The notes beneath the pieces are model-generated. The model was not told the DNA's origin. It worked only from the letters and a program-made list of their open reading frames with translations, and ran no database searches. Shown piece by piece: positions 16,588-25,226 of a stretch of 64,000 bases of DNA; position 1 is the stretch's first letter, and every line of letters begins with the position of its first letter. The position numbers were made by a program, and so were the translations under genes. Source of the stretch: Mycolicibacterium frederiksbergense (GTDB lineage Bacteria; Actinomycetota; Actinomycetes; Mycobacteriales; Mycobacteriaceae); assembly GCF_012223425.1 (NCBI RefSeq), contig NZ_CP038799.1:4386249-4450248 (forward strand), in the 5' to 3' direction.

Positions 16588-17792
16588 GCAAGCCGCTGGA
16601 CGGAATCCGGGTCCTCGAGGTCGCGATGTACGGATTCGTCCCGTCGGCGGGCGCCGTGCTCGCCGAATGGGGCGCCGACGTCGTCAAGGTCGAGCACGCG
16701 GTCACCGGCGACCCCCAGCGCGGGCTGCGCCAGACCGGTCTGCTGCGGGTCGAGGGCGACCCGAACCCGAACATCGAGCACGCCAATCGCGGTAAGCGCA
16801 GCATCGGTCTGGACATGTCGGTGCCCGAGGGCAAAGAGGTCCTGCTCGAACTCGCCCGCCGCGCAGATGTTTTCCTGACCAGTTTCCTGCCTGGGCACCG
16901 CGAGAAGTTCGGCATCGACGTCGAGGACATCCGCACGGTGAACCCGAACGTCATCTACGCCAGAGGCAGCGCGCTGGGGCCCCGCGGCGAGGAGTCGGTC
17001 AAGGGCGGCTACGACATGACGGCGTTCTGGTGCCGCGCCGGCACGGCCGCGACCATCACGGCACCCGGCACGCCGGGCATGGTCGGCCCCCCGGGACCCG
17101 CCTACGGCGACACCATCTCGGGGACGAACCTTGCCGGCGGTATCGCCGCGGCGCTGCTCAAGCGTGAGCGCACCGGCGAACCGTCGGTGGTGGATGTCTC
17201 GCTGCTCGGCAGCGGCCTGTGGGCGCTGGGCCACACCGTGGCGCTGACCAATCATCTCGACCAGCGGATGGAGGCCTTCCCGCCGGGAATGCAGGGTTCG
17301 CCGCTGAACCCGCTCGTCGGGCTGTACCCGACCGCCGACGACCGCTACATCTCCTTCGTCATGATGCAGCCGACGAAGTTCTGGGCCGACGTGTGCCGGC
17401 ACATGGATCTCGAAGAGTTGATCGACGACCCCCGGTTCGCCACCGCGGAATCGATCGGTGAGAACACCGCCGCCGCCAACGAGATCCTCACCGAGGCGAT
17501 GCGCAAGCGCACGCTGCCCGAGTGGAGCGAGCGTTTCGCCACCCTCGCCGGGCCGTGGGCTCCGGTTCAGGACACGCTGCAGGCCGCCAAGGACACCCAG
17601 ATCCGGTCCAACGAGTACATCGTGCAGGCCGGCGATCTCGAACTGGTGGCCAACCCGGTGCAGTTCGACGTCACCGCGCCGAGTACCGGTGGCGCCCCGG
17701 GATTCGCCGAGCAGACCGAGGAGATCCTGTTGGAACTCGGCCTGGACTGGGACCGCATCATCGAGCTCAAAACCGCAGGCGCCGTTACTTAA
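16584..17792 (+). CDS. CaiB/BaiF family (class III) CoA-transferase
   Basis: A 402-residue family III CoA-transferase. LAEWGADVVKVEHAVTGDP near residue 30 and NRGKRSIGLDM near residue 70 are family signatures, and GGYDMTAFW carries the catalytic Asp144. It would move CoA from a donor thioester to the pathway acid, avoiding ATP use. GTG start overlapping the aldehyde dehydrogenase stop; 29 bases separate it from the next gene. Acid product from the dehydrogenase is a natural acceptor, but this is inference. Confidence 0.92.
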   Translation: MSKPLDGIRVLEVAMYGFVPSAGAVLAEWGADVVKVEHAVTGDPQRGLRQTGLLRVEGDPNPNIEHANRGKRSIGLDMSVPEGKEVLLELARRADVFLTSFLPGHREKFGIDVEDIRTVNPNVIYARGSALGPRGEESVKGGYDMTAFWCRAGTAATITAPGTPGMVGPPGPAYGDTISGTNLAGGIAAALLKRERTGEPSVVDVSLLGSGLWALGHTVALTNHLDQRMEAFPPGMQGSPLNPLVGLYPTADDRYISFVMMQPTKFWADVCRHMDLEELIDDPRFATAESIGENTAAANEILTEAMRKRTLPEWSERFATLAGPWAPVQDTLQAAKDTQIRSNEYIVQAGDLELVANPVQFDVTAPSTGGAPGFAEQTEEILLELGLDWDRIIELKTAGAVT

Positions 17793-17821
17793 GTTCGTCC
17801 CGAGAGGTACCCACACAGCCC

Positions 17822-18997
17822 ATGCCCTACGTTTCATCGATCGGTACCTATCTGCCGTGCTGGGGTACCCCCACACGGCGGGTGCCCGGCGATGACGAGG
17901 ATGCGATCACCCTCGCCGTCGAGGCCGGCCGCGCCGCGCTGGAGTCCGGTGGCGCCGTCGAACGGGTGGTGCTGGTGAGCCGCAGCCTGCCGCTGGTCGA
18001 GAGCAGCAATGCCGCGGTGCTGCTGGCCGGGTTGGGGCTGGACCCCGAACTCGAGGTGGACGAACGGTTGGGCGGCGCACCCGCGACCGCCGACGCGCTG
18101 AGTTCGGCGCGTCCGCGCACGCTGATCATCGGCGTGGATCTCGATCCTGCCGGCGCCGCCGCCCTGGTCACCGCCGAACACGGGCTGCAGGTGCGGACCG
18201 CGGCCCGGCTGGCGCGCAGCCTGCCGGTGCGTACCCGGACCGAGGCGGGCGGCATCCAGGACTACGGCGACCCGAGGTTTTTGCACGAACGTGGGTTGAT
18301 CGCGTCATTGGAGGCCGCCTGGCTGGACACCCCGGCGGCGGTGGCGGGGGTCGATCACACCCGGGCCGCCGAACTGTGTCTGCCCGATCCGCCGGTGCTA
18401 CCGACCATGGGCGCCAGCGCCGGCATTTTCGCCCTCGCCGGATTGGCCGAGACGGGCCGGACCGGGCCGCTGGTCGCCGTCGAGCAGGCCATTCTGTCCG
18501 GGATCACGGTCAGCGGTGGATGCGCGACGGTTCATCGCCGCGAGATCCCGGCCCGGCCCGCCCCGGCGTACACCTGTGCCAAGGGCGCGGACATCCCGAT
18601 CTCGCTGGCCGCCTATGAGCGTGCCTTCGAGGCCAAGGTGCGTTGGGAAGCGGGCACTTTCGCCGGCAGCGACGAACTCGACTTCCCACCGCGTTTCCGG
18701 GTGGCCCGCGACGGCACGCTGGGCACCGACTACGAGCTGGTGCCGTTACCGCGCACCGGCACCGTCTACACCGAGGTGACCGTCCACGTCCCGGTCCCCG
18801 GTCTGCGGACGCCCTACTCGCTGGTGATCGTCGAGCTCGACGGGGTGCGGGTGCGGGCGCTGGTCAAGGTCACCGGGGTGCAGCCCGGCACCGTCGACAT
18901 CGGGGACCGCGGCCGGCTGGCGCTGCGGCGGGTCGCGATGCGTTCCGGTGTGCCCGACTACGGGTACGCCTTCGCGCCCGACGAGGCAGTCGCATGA
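17822..18997 (+). CDS. HMG-CoA-synthase-like / DUF35 protein lacking the catalytic Cys
   Basis: A 391-residue protein. The first 280 residues follow a thiolase/HMG-CoA-synthase-like pattern beginning SSIGTYLPCWG, but no Cys occurs at the nucleophile position. The C-terminal 110 residues read as an OB-fold of the DUF35 type (TYTEVTVHVPVPGL region), without its zinc-ribbon Cys pairs. It is followed by the Ltp-type thiolase, a common pairing in which the DUF35 protein is a partner subunit. ATG start with GAGAGG 11 bases upstream. I expect a non-catalytic partner; direct function is unknown. Confidence 0.75.
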   Translation: MPYVSSIGTYLPCWGTPTRRVPGDDEDAITLAVEAGRAALESGGAVERVVLVSRSLPLVESSNAAVLLAGLGLDPELEVDERLGGAPATADALSSARPRTLIIGVDLDPAGAAALVTAEHGLQVRTAARLARSLPVRTRTEAGGIQDYGDPRFLHERGLIASLEAAWLDTPAAVAGVDHTRAAELCLPDPPVLPTMGASAGIFALAGLAETGRTGPLVAVEQAILSGITVSGGCATVHRREIPARPAPAYTCAKGADIPISLAAYERAFEAKVRWEAGTFAGSDELDFPPRFRVARDGTLGTDYELVPLPRTGTVYTEVTVHVPVPGLRTPYSLVIVELDGVRVRALVKVTGVQPGTVDIGDRGRLALRRVAMRSGVPDYGYAFAPDEAVA

Positions 18998-19025
18998 GCG
19001 CCCGCGGTGCGTGCGGGGGCAGATT

Positions 19026-19040
19026 TGGCGAATATCGCCA
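19026..19040. promoter_or_regulatory. palindromic operator upstream of the thiolase-mce operon
   Basis: TGGCGA-ATA-TCGCCA, six-base arms, 52 bases before the thiolase ATG. A possible -10 (TACTGT) is at 19062-19067, which would place the palindrome close to the -35 region. It differs from the GAGAAT sites. Confidence 0.5.
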
Positions 19041-19091
19041 CGTTTACGGTAAAGCATTCGATACTGTCCCTCGCGGCACCGAGGGGAGGCC

Positions 19092-20261
19092 ATGAGAAAC
19101 GTCGCCATCGTCGGCGCGGGGATGACCACCTTTGGTGAGCACTTCGCGCTCGGCCTCAAGGATCTGCTGCCACTGGCATTCGCCGACTGCGTGCACAGCA
19201 TCGACAAGGGCCTGGACAAGTTCGACCTCCAGGCGGCCTGGTACGGCTCGATGGGTACCGCCGACGGATTCCCGGCGGGGATCCTCGCCGATACGTTGGG
19301 GTTGCCCGACATCCCGGTGACGCGCGTCGAGAATTCCTGTGCCACCGGCAACGACGCGGTGCGCAACGCACTGTTCGGGGTCGCCTCGGGCGCCTTCGAC
19401 GTCGCACTGGTCATGGGGGCGGACAAGCTGCGCGACACCACTTCGGCAGACATGCTGTGGGAGTGGGAGGCGATGGCGCGCGACAAGGCCTGGGACTACC
19501 CGCTGGGGCTGGTGGCGCCCGCCGGTTTCGCGCTGCACGTGCGTCGCTACCTGCACGAGTCGCCGGCGACCCGGGAACACCTGGCCATGATCGCGGTGAA
19601 AAACCACCGGCACGGGGTCACGAACCCCAAGGCCCGCTTACGGTTTGAGATCACCATGGAGCAGGCCATGACGGCGCCGGTGGTGGTCACTCCTTTCCAT
19701 GTCTATGACTGTGCGCCGCAGAGCGACGGCGCCGCCGCGCTGGTGATCGCCGCCGAGGATGTGGTGGAACGTTTCACCGACCGGCCGGTGTGGATCCGCG
19801 GTGTCGGCCTCGGGCTGGATTCGGTGATGCATCAACACAAAGAGGACCTGACCACCTTCCCGGCGACCGTCCGGGCGGCCAAACAGGCCTTCGGGATGGC
19901 AAATATGACACCTTCGGACATTCATGTCGCCGAAGTCCACGATTTCTTCACCGGAATCGAGTTGATCAGCTATGAAGATCTTGGCTTTGCTGACCGCTTC
20001 GACGCGTACAAACTCGCCGAGGCGGAAGTCACCAGCGTCGGGGGAGCGCTGCCGGTGAATCCCAGTGGAGGTTTGAAGTCCAAAGGGCATCCACCGGGTG
20101 CCACCGGTGTGGCACAGTGCGTTGAGCTGTTTCAGCAGCTGCGCGGTGAGGCCGTCAACCAAGTAGATGGAGCCCGAGTCGCGTTGGCGCACAACGTCGG
20201 CGGCCCGACGGCAGTAGCAGCAGTCACGATCTTGGAAGGACCCGATGGGTATGGCAGGTAA
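19092..20261 (+). CDS. Ltp-type (SCP2) thiolase / lipid-transfer protein
   Basis: A 389-residue SCP2-type thiolase. The nucleophile is present (ENSCATGND, Cys83), and SKGHPPGATG and HNVGGP supply the other active-site loops, so thiolytic activity is plausible, unlike the Cys-less fusion at 1240-2898. GAGGGGAGG precedes the ATG. It overlaps yrbEA by 17 bases, which ties a degradative thiolase to the mce transport operon at the translational level. Substrate is probably the beta-ketoacyl-CoA of the imported compound. Confidence 0.9.
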   Translation: MRNVAIVGAGMTTFGEHFALGLKDLLPLAFADCVHSIDKGLDKFDLQAAWYGSMGTADGFPAGILADTLGLPDIPVTRVENSCATGNDAVRNALFGVASGAFDVALVMGADKLRDTTSADMLWEWEAMARDKAWDYPLGLVAPAGFALHVRRYLHESPATREHLAMIAVKNHRHGVTNPKARLRFEITMEQAMTAPVVVTPFHVYDCAPQSDGAAALVIAAEDVVERFTDRPVWIRGVGLGLDSVMHQHKEDLTTFPATVRAAKQAFGMANMTPSDIHVAEVHDFFTGIELISYEDLGFADRFDAYKLAEAEVTSVGGALPVNPSGGLKSKGHPPGATGVAQCVELFQQLRGEAVNQVDGARVALAHNVGGPTAVAAVTILEGPDGYGR

Positions 20262-21060
20262 GGGTCCGGACCGGTGGACTCCGGGTATCGCAATAGCTCG
20301 TAACGCCTCGGGGCCGATGCAGGCCGTGGGTGGTCTGTTCGCGATGAGCGCGGATGCGGTGAAGTATCTGTTTCAGCGGCCGTTCTTCTGGCGTGAGTTC
20401 CTGGAGCAGGCGTGGTTCGTCGCGAAGGTGGCACTGGGACCGACGCTGCTGGTGGCCATTCCGTTCACGGTGCTGGTGTCGTTCACGCTGAACATCCTGC
20501 TTCGCGAGTTGGGTGCGGCGGATCTGTCCGGGGCCGGTGCGGCGTTCGGCGCGGTGACCCAGGTGGGTCCGATGGTCACGGTGCTGATCGTGGCCGGCGC
20601 GGGTGCGACGGCGATGTGCGCGGATCTCGGCTCGCGGACCATCCGCGAGGAGATCGACGCCATGGAGGTGCTCGGGATCAACCCGGTGCAGCGTCTGGTG
20701 ACGCCGCGGATGCTGGCCTCGGGTTTGGTGGCCCTGCTGCTCAACAGTCTGGTGGTGATCATCGGCATCCTGGGCGGCTACTTCTTCTCGGTGTTCGTCC
20801 AGGACGTCAACCCGGGTGCGTTCGCCGCCGGGATCACGCTGCTGACCGGTGTGCCGGAGGTGATCATCTCGTGTGTCAAGGCGGGACTGTTCGGTCTGAT
20901 CGCCGGATTGATTGCCTGTTACCGCGGTTTGACGATCAGCGGTGGCGGTGCGAAGGCAGTCGGTAACGCGGTCAACGAGACGGTGGTGTACGCCTTCATG
21001 GCGCTGTTCGTGGTCAACGTGGTGGTCACCGCCATCGGTATCCAGATGACGGACAGCTGA
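20245..21060 (+). CDS. yrbEA: YrbEA: MlaE-family permease subunit of the Mce transporter
   Basis: A 271-residue integral membrane protein of the MlaE/YrbE family with about five to six hydrophobic segments. The EEIDAMEVLGINPVQRLV stretch is the conserved cytoplasmic coupling region thought to contact the MceG ATPase, which is not encoded in this window. GGAAGGA precedes the ATG; a second ATG two codons later is possible. It resembles YrbE4A of M. tuberculosis as I remember it, but the mce class (1-4 or other) cannot be settled without alignment. Confidence 0.95.
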   Translation: MGMAGKGPDRWTPGIAIARNASGPMQAVGGLFAMSADAVKYLFQRPFFWREFLEQAWFVAKVALGPTLLVAIPFTVLVSFTLNILLRELGAADLSGAGAAFGAVTQVGPMVTVLIVAGAGATAMCADLGSRTIREEIDAMEVLGINPVQRLVTPRMLASGLVALLLNSLVVIIGILGGYFFSVFVQDVNPGAFAAGITLLTGVPEVIISCVKAGLFGLIAGLIACYRGLTISGGGAKAVGNAVNETVVYAFMALFVVNVVVTAIGIQMTDS

Positions 21061-21064
21061 TCTC

Positions 21065-21922
21065 ATGGGAAATGTCGCCGTACTGAAGTCCACCTATCCG
21101 CGGTTGGCGCGCACCTTCAAGCGCCCGGTCGTGTCGCTGGCCTCGCTGGGGGATCACACCCTGTTCTATGCCCGCGCCGTCAGGGGCATCCCGCTGGCCG
21201 CGTTGCATTACCGGCGTGAGGTGATCAGGCTGATCGCCGAGATCTCGATGGGCGCCGGTGCGCTGGCGATGATCGGCGGCACGCTGGTGATCGTCGGCTT
21301 CCTGACCTTGGCGACCGGCGGCACGCTTGCCGTGCAGGGGTATTCGAGCCTGGGCAATATCGGTATCGAGGCGCTGACGGGCTTTTTGTCGGCGTTCATC
21401 AACGTGCGCATCGCGGCACCGGTGATCGCCGGGATCGGGCTGGCGGCCACCTTCGGCGCCGGTGTGACCGCGCAGTTGGGTGCGATGCGGATCAACGAGG
21501 AGATCGACGCGCTGGAAGCCATGGCGATCCGGCCGGTCGAGTACCTGGTGTCCACCCGGATCGTGGCGGGCATGATCGCGATCACGCCGCTGTACTCGAT
21601 CGCGGTGGTGCTGTCGTTCCTGGCCAGTGAGTTCACCACCACGGTGCTGTTCGGGCAGTCCAGCGGCCTGTACTCGCACTACTTCAACACGTTCCTCAAT
21701 CCGATCGACCTGTTGTGGTCGTTCCTGCAGGCGATTCTGATGGCGCTGGCGGTGCTGTTCATCCATACCTACTTCGGGTTCTTCGCCACCGGCGGACCGT
21801 CCGGGGTCGGGGTGGCGGTCGGCAACGCGGTGCGGACCTCACTGGTCGTGGTGGTGTCGGTGACCCTGTTGGTGTCGCTGGCCATCTACGGCTCCAACGG
21901 CAACTTCAACCTGTCGGGCTAG
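21065..21922 (+). CDS. yrbEB: YrbEB: MlaE-family permease subunit of the Mce transporter
   Basis: A 285-residue second permease subunit. The family coupling motif EEIDALEAMAIRPVEYLV is present, with several transmembrane helices around it. It starts four bases after yrbEA and ends 12 bases before mceA. YrbEA and YrbEB are expected to form the inner-membrane heterodimer that accepts lipid from the Mce tunnel. Confidence 0.95.
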   Translation: MGNVAVLKSTYPRLARTFKRPVVSLASLGDHTLFYARAVRGIPLAALHYRREVIRLIAEISMGAGALAMIGGTLVIVGFLTLATGGTLAVQGYSSLGNIGIEALTGFLSAFINVRIAAPVIAGIGLAATFGAGVTAQLGAMRINEEIDALEAMAIRPVEYLVSTRIVAGMIAITPLYSIAVVLSFLASEFTTTVLFGQSSGLYSHYFNTFLNPIDLLWSFLQAILMALAVLFIHTYFGFFATGGPSGVGVAVGNAVRTSLVVVVSVTLLVSLAIYGSNGNFNLSG

Positions 21923-21934
21923 GGGCAACGGTCG

Positions 21935-23122
21935 ATGAAGCAAACCAGTAAGAGTGCCGTGGCCGGGCTGGTCACTGTGGTGGTGATCGGGCTGATCATC
22001 GGGCTGTCGATCGCCTTGTTCCGGGGCGACTTCACCAAAAGCGAGACCGTCACCCTGATCTCGGATCGCGCCGGACTGGTGATGAACCCCGATGCCAAGG
22101 TCAAGATGCACGGTGTCGAGGTGGGCAAGGTTGCCACGATCGAGGCGCTGCCCGACGGGCGCGCCGAACTGAAGCTGGAGATCAACCCCGCGCAGCTGAA
22201 GCTGATCCCCTCCAACGTCACCGCCGACATCGCCTCCTCGACCGTGTTCGGTGCGAAGTACGTGGAGTTGCTGCCGCCCGAGGACCCCTCCGCGGCAAGG
22301 ATGTACGCCGGCCAGGTGCTGCAGGGCCAACACGTCACCGTCGAGATCAACACGGTCTTCCAGCAGCTCACCCGGGTGCTGGACAAGATCGACCCGGCCA
22401 AACTGAACGAGACGCTCGGCGCGATGTCGGCGGCCTTCGGCGGACGCGGAGAGAAGATGGGGCAGACCCTCACCGATTTCGAGGCGCTACTGGCCAAGCT
22501 GGAGCCCAGCCTGCCGAATATGGCCCGGGACATCGAAGACACCGCCGTTGTCGCCGGCGGCTACGCCGACGCGGCGCCGGATCTGCTTCGCACGCTGGAC
22601 AATACGACACAGATCAGCCAGAGCATTGTCGACGAGGAAGAGAACCTCGACGCGTTCCTGGTCAGCATGATCGGGTTGGCCGATATCGGCAACGAGGTGC
22701 TGGGTGGGAACCAGCCCGCGCTGAGCGAAACGCTGCGACTGCTGGCGCCCACCACCGACCTGCTCAACGAGTACGCACCCGGCCTCAACTGCGCGCTCGA
22801 GGGCATGTTGTTCGTGAAGAACCAACCGCCGCTGCCGGATCCGGGCGTGCTGGTCAACGTGGCCTTCACGCTGGGAATCGAGCGCTATCGCTACCCGCAG
22901 AACCTGCCCAAGGTCGCCGCCAAGGGCGGGCCCAACTGCATGGGGCTGCCCTACATCGGATTCGGAAACCGGGCGAAGTACCTCGTCACCGACACCGATG
23001 CCAATCCCTGGCAGTACGGCAACCAGGGCATCTTGCTCAACTCCGACGGACTCAAGCAGATGTTGTTCGGCCCGCTGGACGGTCCGCCGCGCAACACCAC
23101 ACAGGTAGGACAGCCGGGATGA
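21935..23122 (+). CDS. mceA: MceA family protein
   Basis: A 395-residue MCE protein. One N-terminal transmembrane helix (about residues 8-28) is followed by the MCE domain (about 37-115, with VKMHGVEVGKV), then a long helical region that in this family contributes to the periplasmic hexameric tube. Cys-containing loops occur in the C-terminal region (GLNCAL, GPNCMG). It overlaps mceB by four bases. It is the first of six MCE subunits, all present and intact here. Confidence 0.95.
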   Translation: MKQTSKSAVAGLVTVVVIGLIIGLSIALFRGDFTKSETVTLISDRAGLVMNPDAKVKMHGVEVGKVATIEALPDGRAELKLEINPAQLKLIPSNVTADIASSTVFGAKYVELLPPEDPSAARMYAGQVLQGQHVTVEINTVFQQLTRVLDKIDPAKLNETLGAMSAAFGGRGEKMGQTLTDFEALLAKLEPSLPNMARDIEDTAVVAGGYADAAPDLLRTLDNTTQISQSIVDEEENLDAFLVSMIGLADIGNEVLGGNQPALSETLRLLAPTTDLLNEYAPGLNCALEGMLFVKNQPPLPDPGVLVNVAFTLGIERYRYPQNLPKVAAKGGPNCMGLPYIGFGNRAKYLVTDTDANPWQYGNQGILLNSDGLKQMLFGPLDGPPRNTTQVGQPG

Positions 23123-24144
23123 CGCGCGCGACTGGCACTCTCATCAAGTTCGCGGTGTTCGCCGCCGTGATGGTGCTTCTGACCGCGTTCCTGTTCATGG
23201 CTTTCGGTCAGTACCGCAGCGGTTCCACCAACGGTTACTCGGCGGTGTTCACCGACGCATCCCGGCTGGAAGCCGGTGATTCGGTACGCGTTGCCGGCGT
23301 GCGGGTGGGCACCGTCACGGGCGTGGATTTGCAACCCGACCGTTCCGTGCTGGTGAATTTCGACTCCGACCGGACCATCGGGCTGACCACCGGTACCAAG
23401 GCGGCGGTGCGCTATCTGAACCTGGTGGGTGATCGCTATCTGGAGCTGATCGACGGGCCCGGATCCACCCAGCCACTGCCGGCGGGGTCACAGATTCCCA
23501 AGGACCGCACCGCCGCTGCCCTGGACCTGGACCTGCTGCTGGGCGGTCTGCGGCCGGTGATCCAGGGCCTGAACCCCCAGGATGTCAACGCGCTGACCAC
23601 TTCGTTGATCCAGATCCTGCAGGGCCAGGGTGACTCCCTGAGCTCGCTGATGACCAGGACATCGTCATTCTCGAACACGCTGGCCGACAACAACGAGGTC
23701 ATCCAGGAACTGATCACCAACCTGAACAGCGTGGTCGACACCCTGGCCAAGGACGGCGACAAGTTCTCGGCGACCATCGATCGGCTGGAACAGCTGATCG
23801 CCGGACTGTCCGAAGACCGAGACCCGATCGGTGAGGCGATCACCGCGCTGGACAATGGCACCTCGTCGATCGCCAGCCTGCTGACCGAGGCCCGTGCCCC
23901 GCTGAAAGGCACAGTGGACCAACTCAATCGGATGGCCCCGTTGCTCTATGACGGCCGGGCCGGTTTCGATGCCGGTCTGCAGAAGGCGCCGGAGAACTAC
24001 AAGAAGCTCGCGCGGTTGGGCTCCTACGGCAGCTGGATCATGTACTACATCTGCGGTCTCTCGTTTCGCGTCACCGATCTACAAGGCCGCACGGCGGTCT
24101 TCCCCATGCTCAAACAAGAATCCGGAAGGTGCGGGGAGCCCTGA
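23119..24144 (+). CDS. mceB: MceB family protein
   Basis: A 341-residue MCE protein: N-terminal membrane anchor (about residues 8-30), MCE domain with VRVAGVRVGTVTGV near residue 58, then a long alpha-helical needle region rich in heptad-like Leu/Ile. ATG start inside the mceA stop (ATGA); its stop shares one base with the mceC start. Second ring subunit of the transporter. Confidence 0.95.
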   Translation: MTRATGTLIKFAVFAAVMVLLTAFLFMAFGQYRSGSTNGYSAVFTDASRLEAGDSVRVAGVRVGTVTGVDLQPDRSVLVNFDSDRTIGLTTGTKAAVRYLNLVGDRYLELIDGPGSTQPLPAGSQIPKDRTAAALDLDLLLGGLRPVIQGLNPQDVNALTTSLIQILQGQGDSLSSLMTRTSSFSNTLADNNEVIQELITNLNSVVDTLAKDGDKFSATIDRLEQLIAGLSEDRDPIGEAITALDNGTSSIASLLTEARAPLKGTVDQLNRMAPLLYDGRAGFDAGLQKAPENYKKLARLGSYGSWIMYYICGLSFRVTDLQGRTAVFPMLKQESGRCGEP

Positions 24145-25226
24145 TGCTGAAGTATCGCGGAGCCAATCTCATCAAGGCCGGCATCATGGGCGTGGTCTTG
24201 ATCGTGCTCGTCATCTCGGTCGGGCTGCAGCCGGAAAAGCTGATCCAGTGGGCCACCTCGGTGCGCTATCAGGCGCTGTTCACCGAGGCCGGTGGCATCG
24301 CTATCGGAAACGACGTGACGATGTCGGGTATCAAAATCGGGTCGGTCACCGATGTCTCGCTGGAGAACGGTGATGCCCTGGTGAAGTTCACGACCGCGGG
24401 CAAGTACCCGGTGGGTTCTCAGACCACCGCGCACATCCGGACCGGGTCACTGCTGGGCGAGCGGGTGCTGACCCTGGAGTCGGCGGGTAGTGGAACGCTC
24501 AGCCAGAACGACGTCATCCCGACATCGCGGACCTCCTCGCCGTATTCACTCACCGATGCGGTCAGCGATCTGACCACCAACACGGCCGGCACCGACACGG
24601 GCCAGCTCAATCAGTCGCTGGACACGTTGTCGGCGACCATCGACCAGCTCGCCCCGCAGTTGGGCCCCACCTTCGACGGGCTGAGCCGGCTGTCGAAGTC
24701 GATCAACGGTCGCAACGAGGATCTGGCCACCCTGCTCAAGAGTGCGAGCGAGGTCTCGGTGGTGCTCGGTGAGCGCAGCACGCAGCTGAACACCCTGATT
24801 CTCAACGCCAATGACCTGCTCGGCGTCCTCGATGACCGCCGCGGCGCCATCGTCGACCTGCTGGCCAGTACGACGGCGGTGTCACAGCAGCTGACCGGGC
24901 TGGTCGCCGACAATGAGGCACAGCTGGCGCCCACCCTGGAGCGGCTGAACGTGGTCACCGAGGTGCTGGAGAAGAACCGCGACAACATCTCCAATGCACT
25001 GCCGAACGTCAAGAAATTCATGCTGTCGCAGGCCGAGACGCTGGCGAACGGTCCGTTCTACAACGCCTACGTGCCCAACCTGCAACCGGCTCAGATCCTG
25101 CAGCCCTTCATCGACTACGCATTCGGCTTCCGTCGCGGCGTCAACGCCGGGCAGCCGCCGGACAATGTCGGTCCGCGGGCCGAGCTGCCGTTGCCCTACA
25201 ACGGGATTCCGGGAGGTTCGCGCTGA
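24144..25226 (+). CDS. mceC: MceC family protein
   Basis: A 360-residue MCE protein with an N-terminal hydrophobic anchor, an MCE domain (VTMSGIKIGSV near residue 60) and a long coiled region. The start at 24144 is chosen because TGATG couples it to mceB and GGGGAG lies upstream; an in-frame GTG at 24129 is less likely. Third ring subunit. The C-terminal Pro/Gly tail seen in MceD-F is absent. Confidence 0.95.
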   Translation: MLKYRGANLIKAGIMGVVLIVLVISVGLQPEKLIQWATSVRYQALFTEAGGIAIGNDVTMSGIKIGSVTDVSLENGDALVKFTTAGKYPVGSQTTAHIRTGSLLGERVLTLESAGSGTLSQNDVIPTSRTSSPYSLTDAVSDLTTNTAGTDTGQLNQSLDTLSATIDQLAPQLGPTFDGLSRLSKSINGRNEDLATLLKSASEVSVVLGERSTQLNTLILNANDLLGVLDDRRGAIVDLLASTTAVSQQLTGLVADNEAQLAPTLERLNVVTEVLEKNRDNISNALPNVKKFMLSQAETLANGPFYNAYVPNLQPAQILQPFIDYAFGFRRGVNAGQPPDNVGPRAELPLPYNGIPGGSR

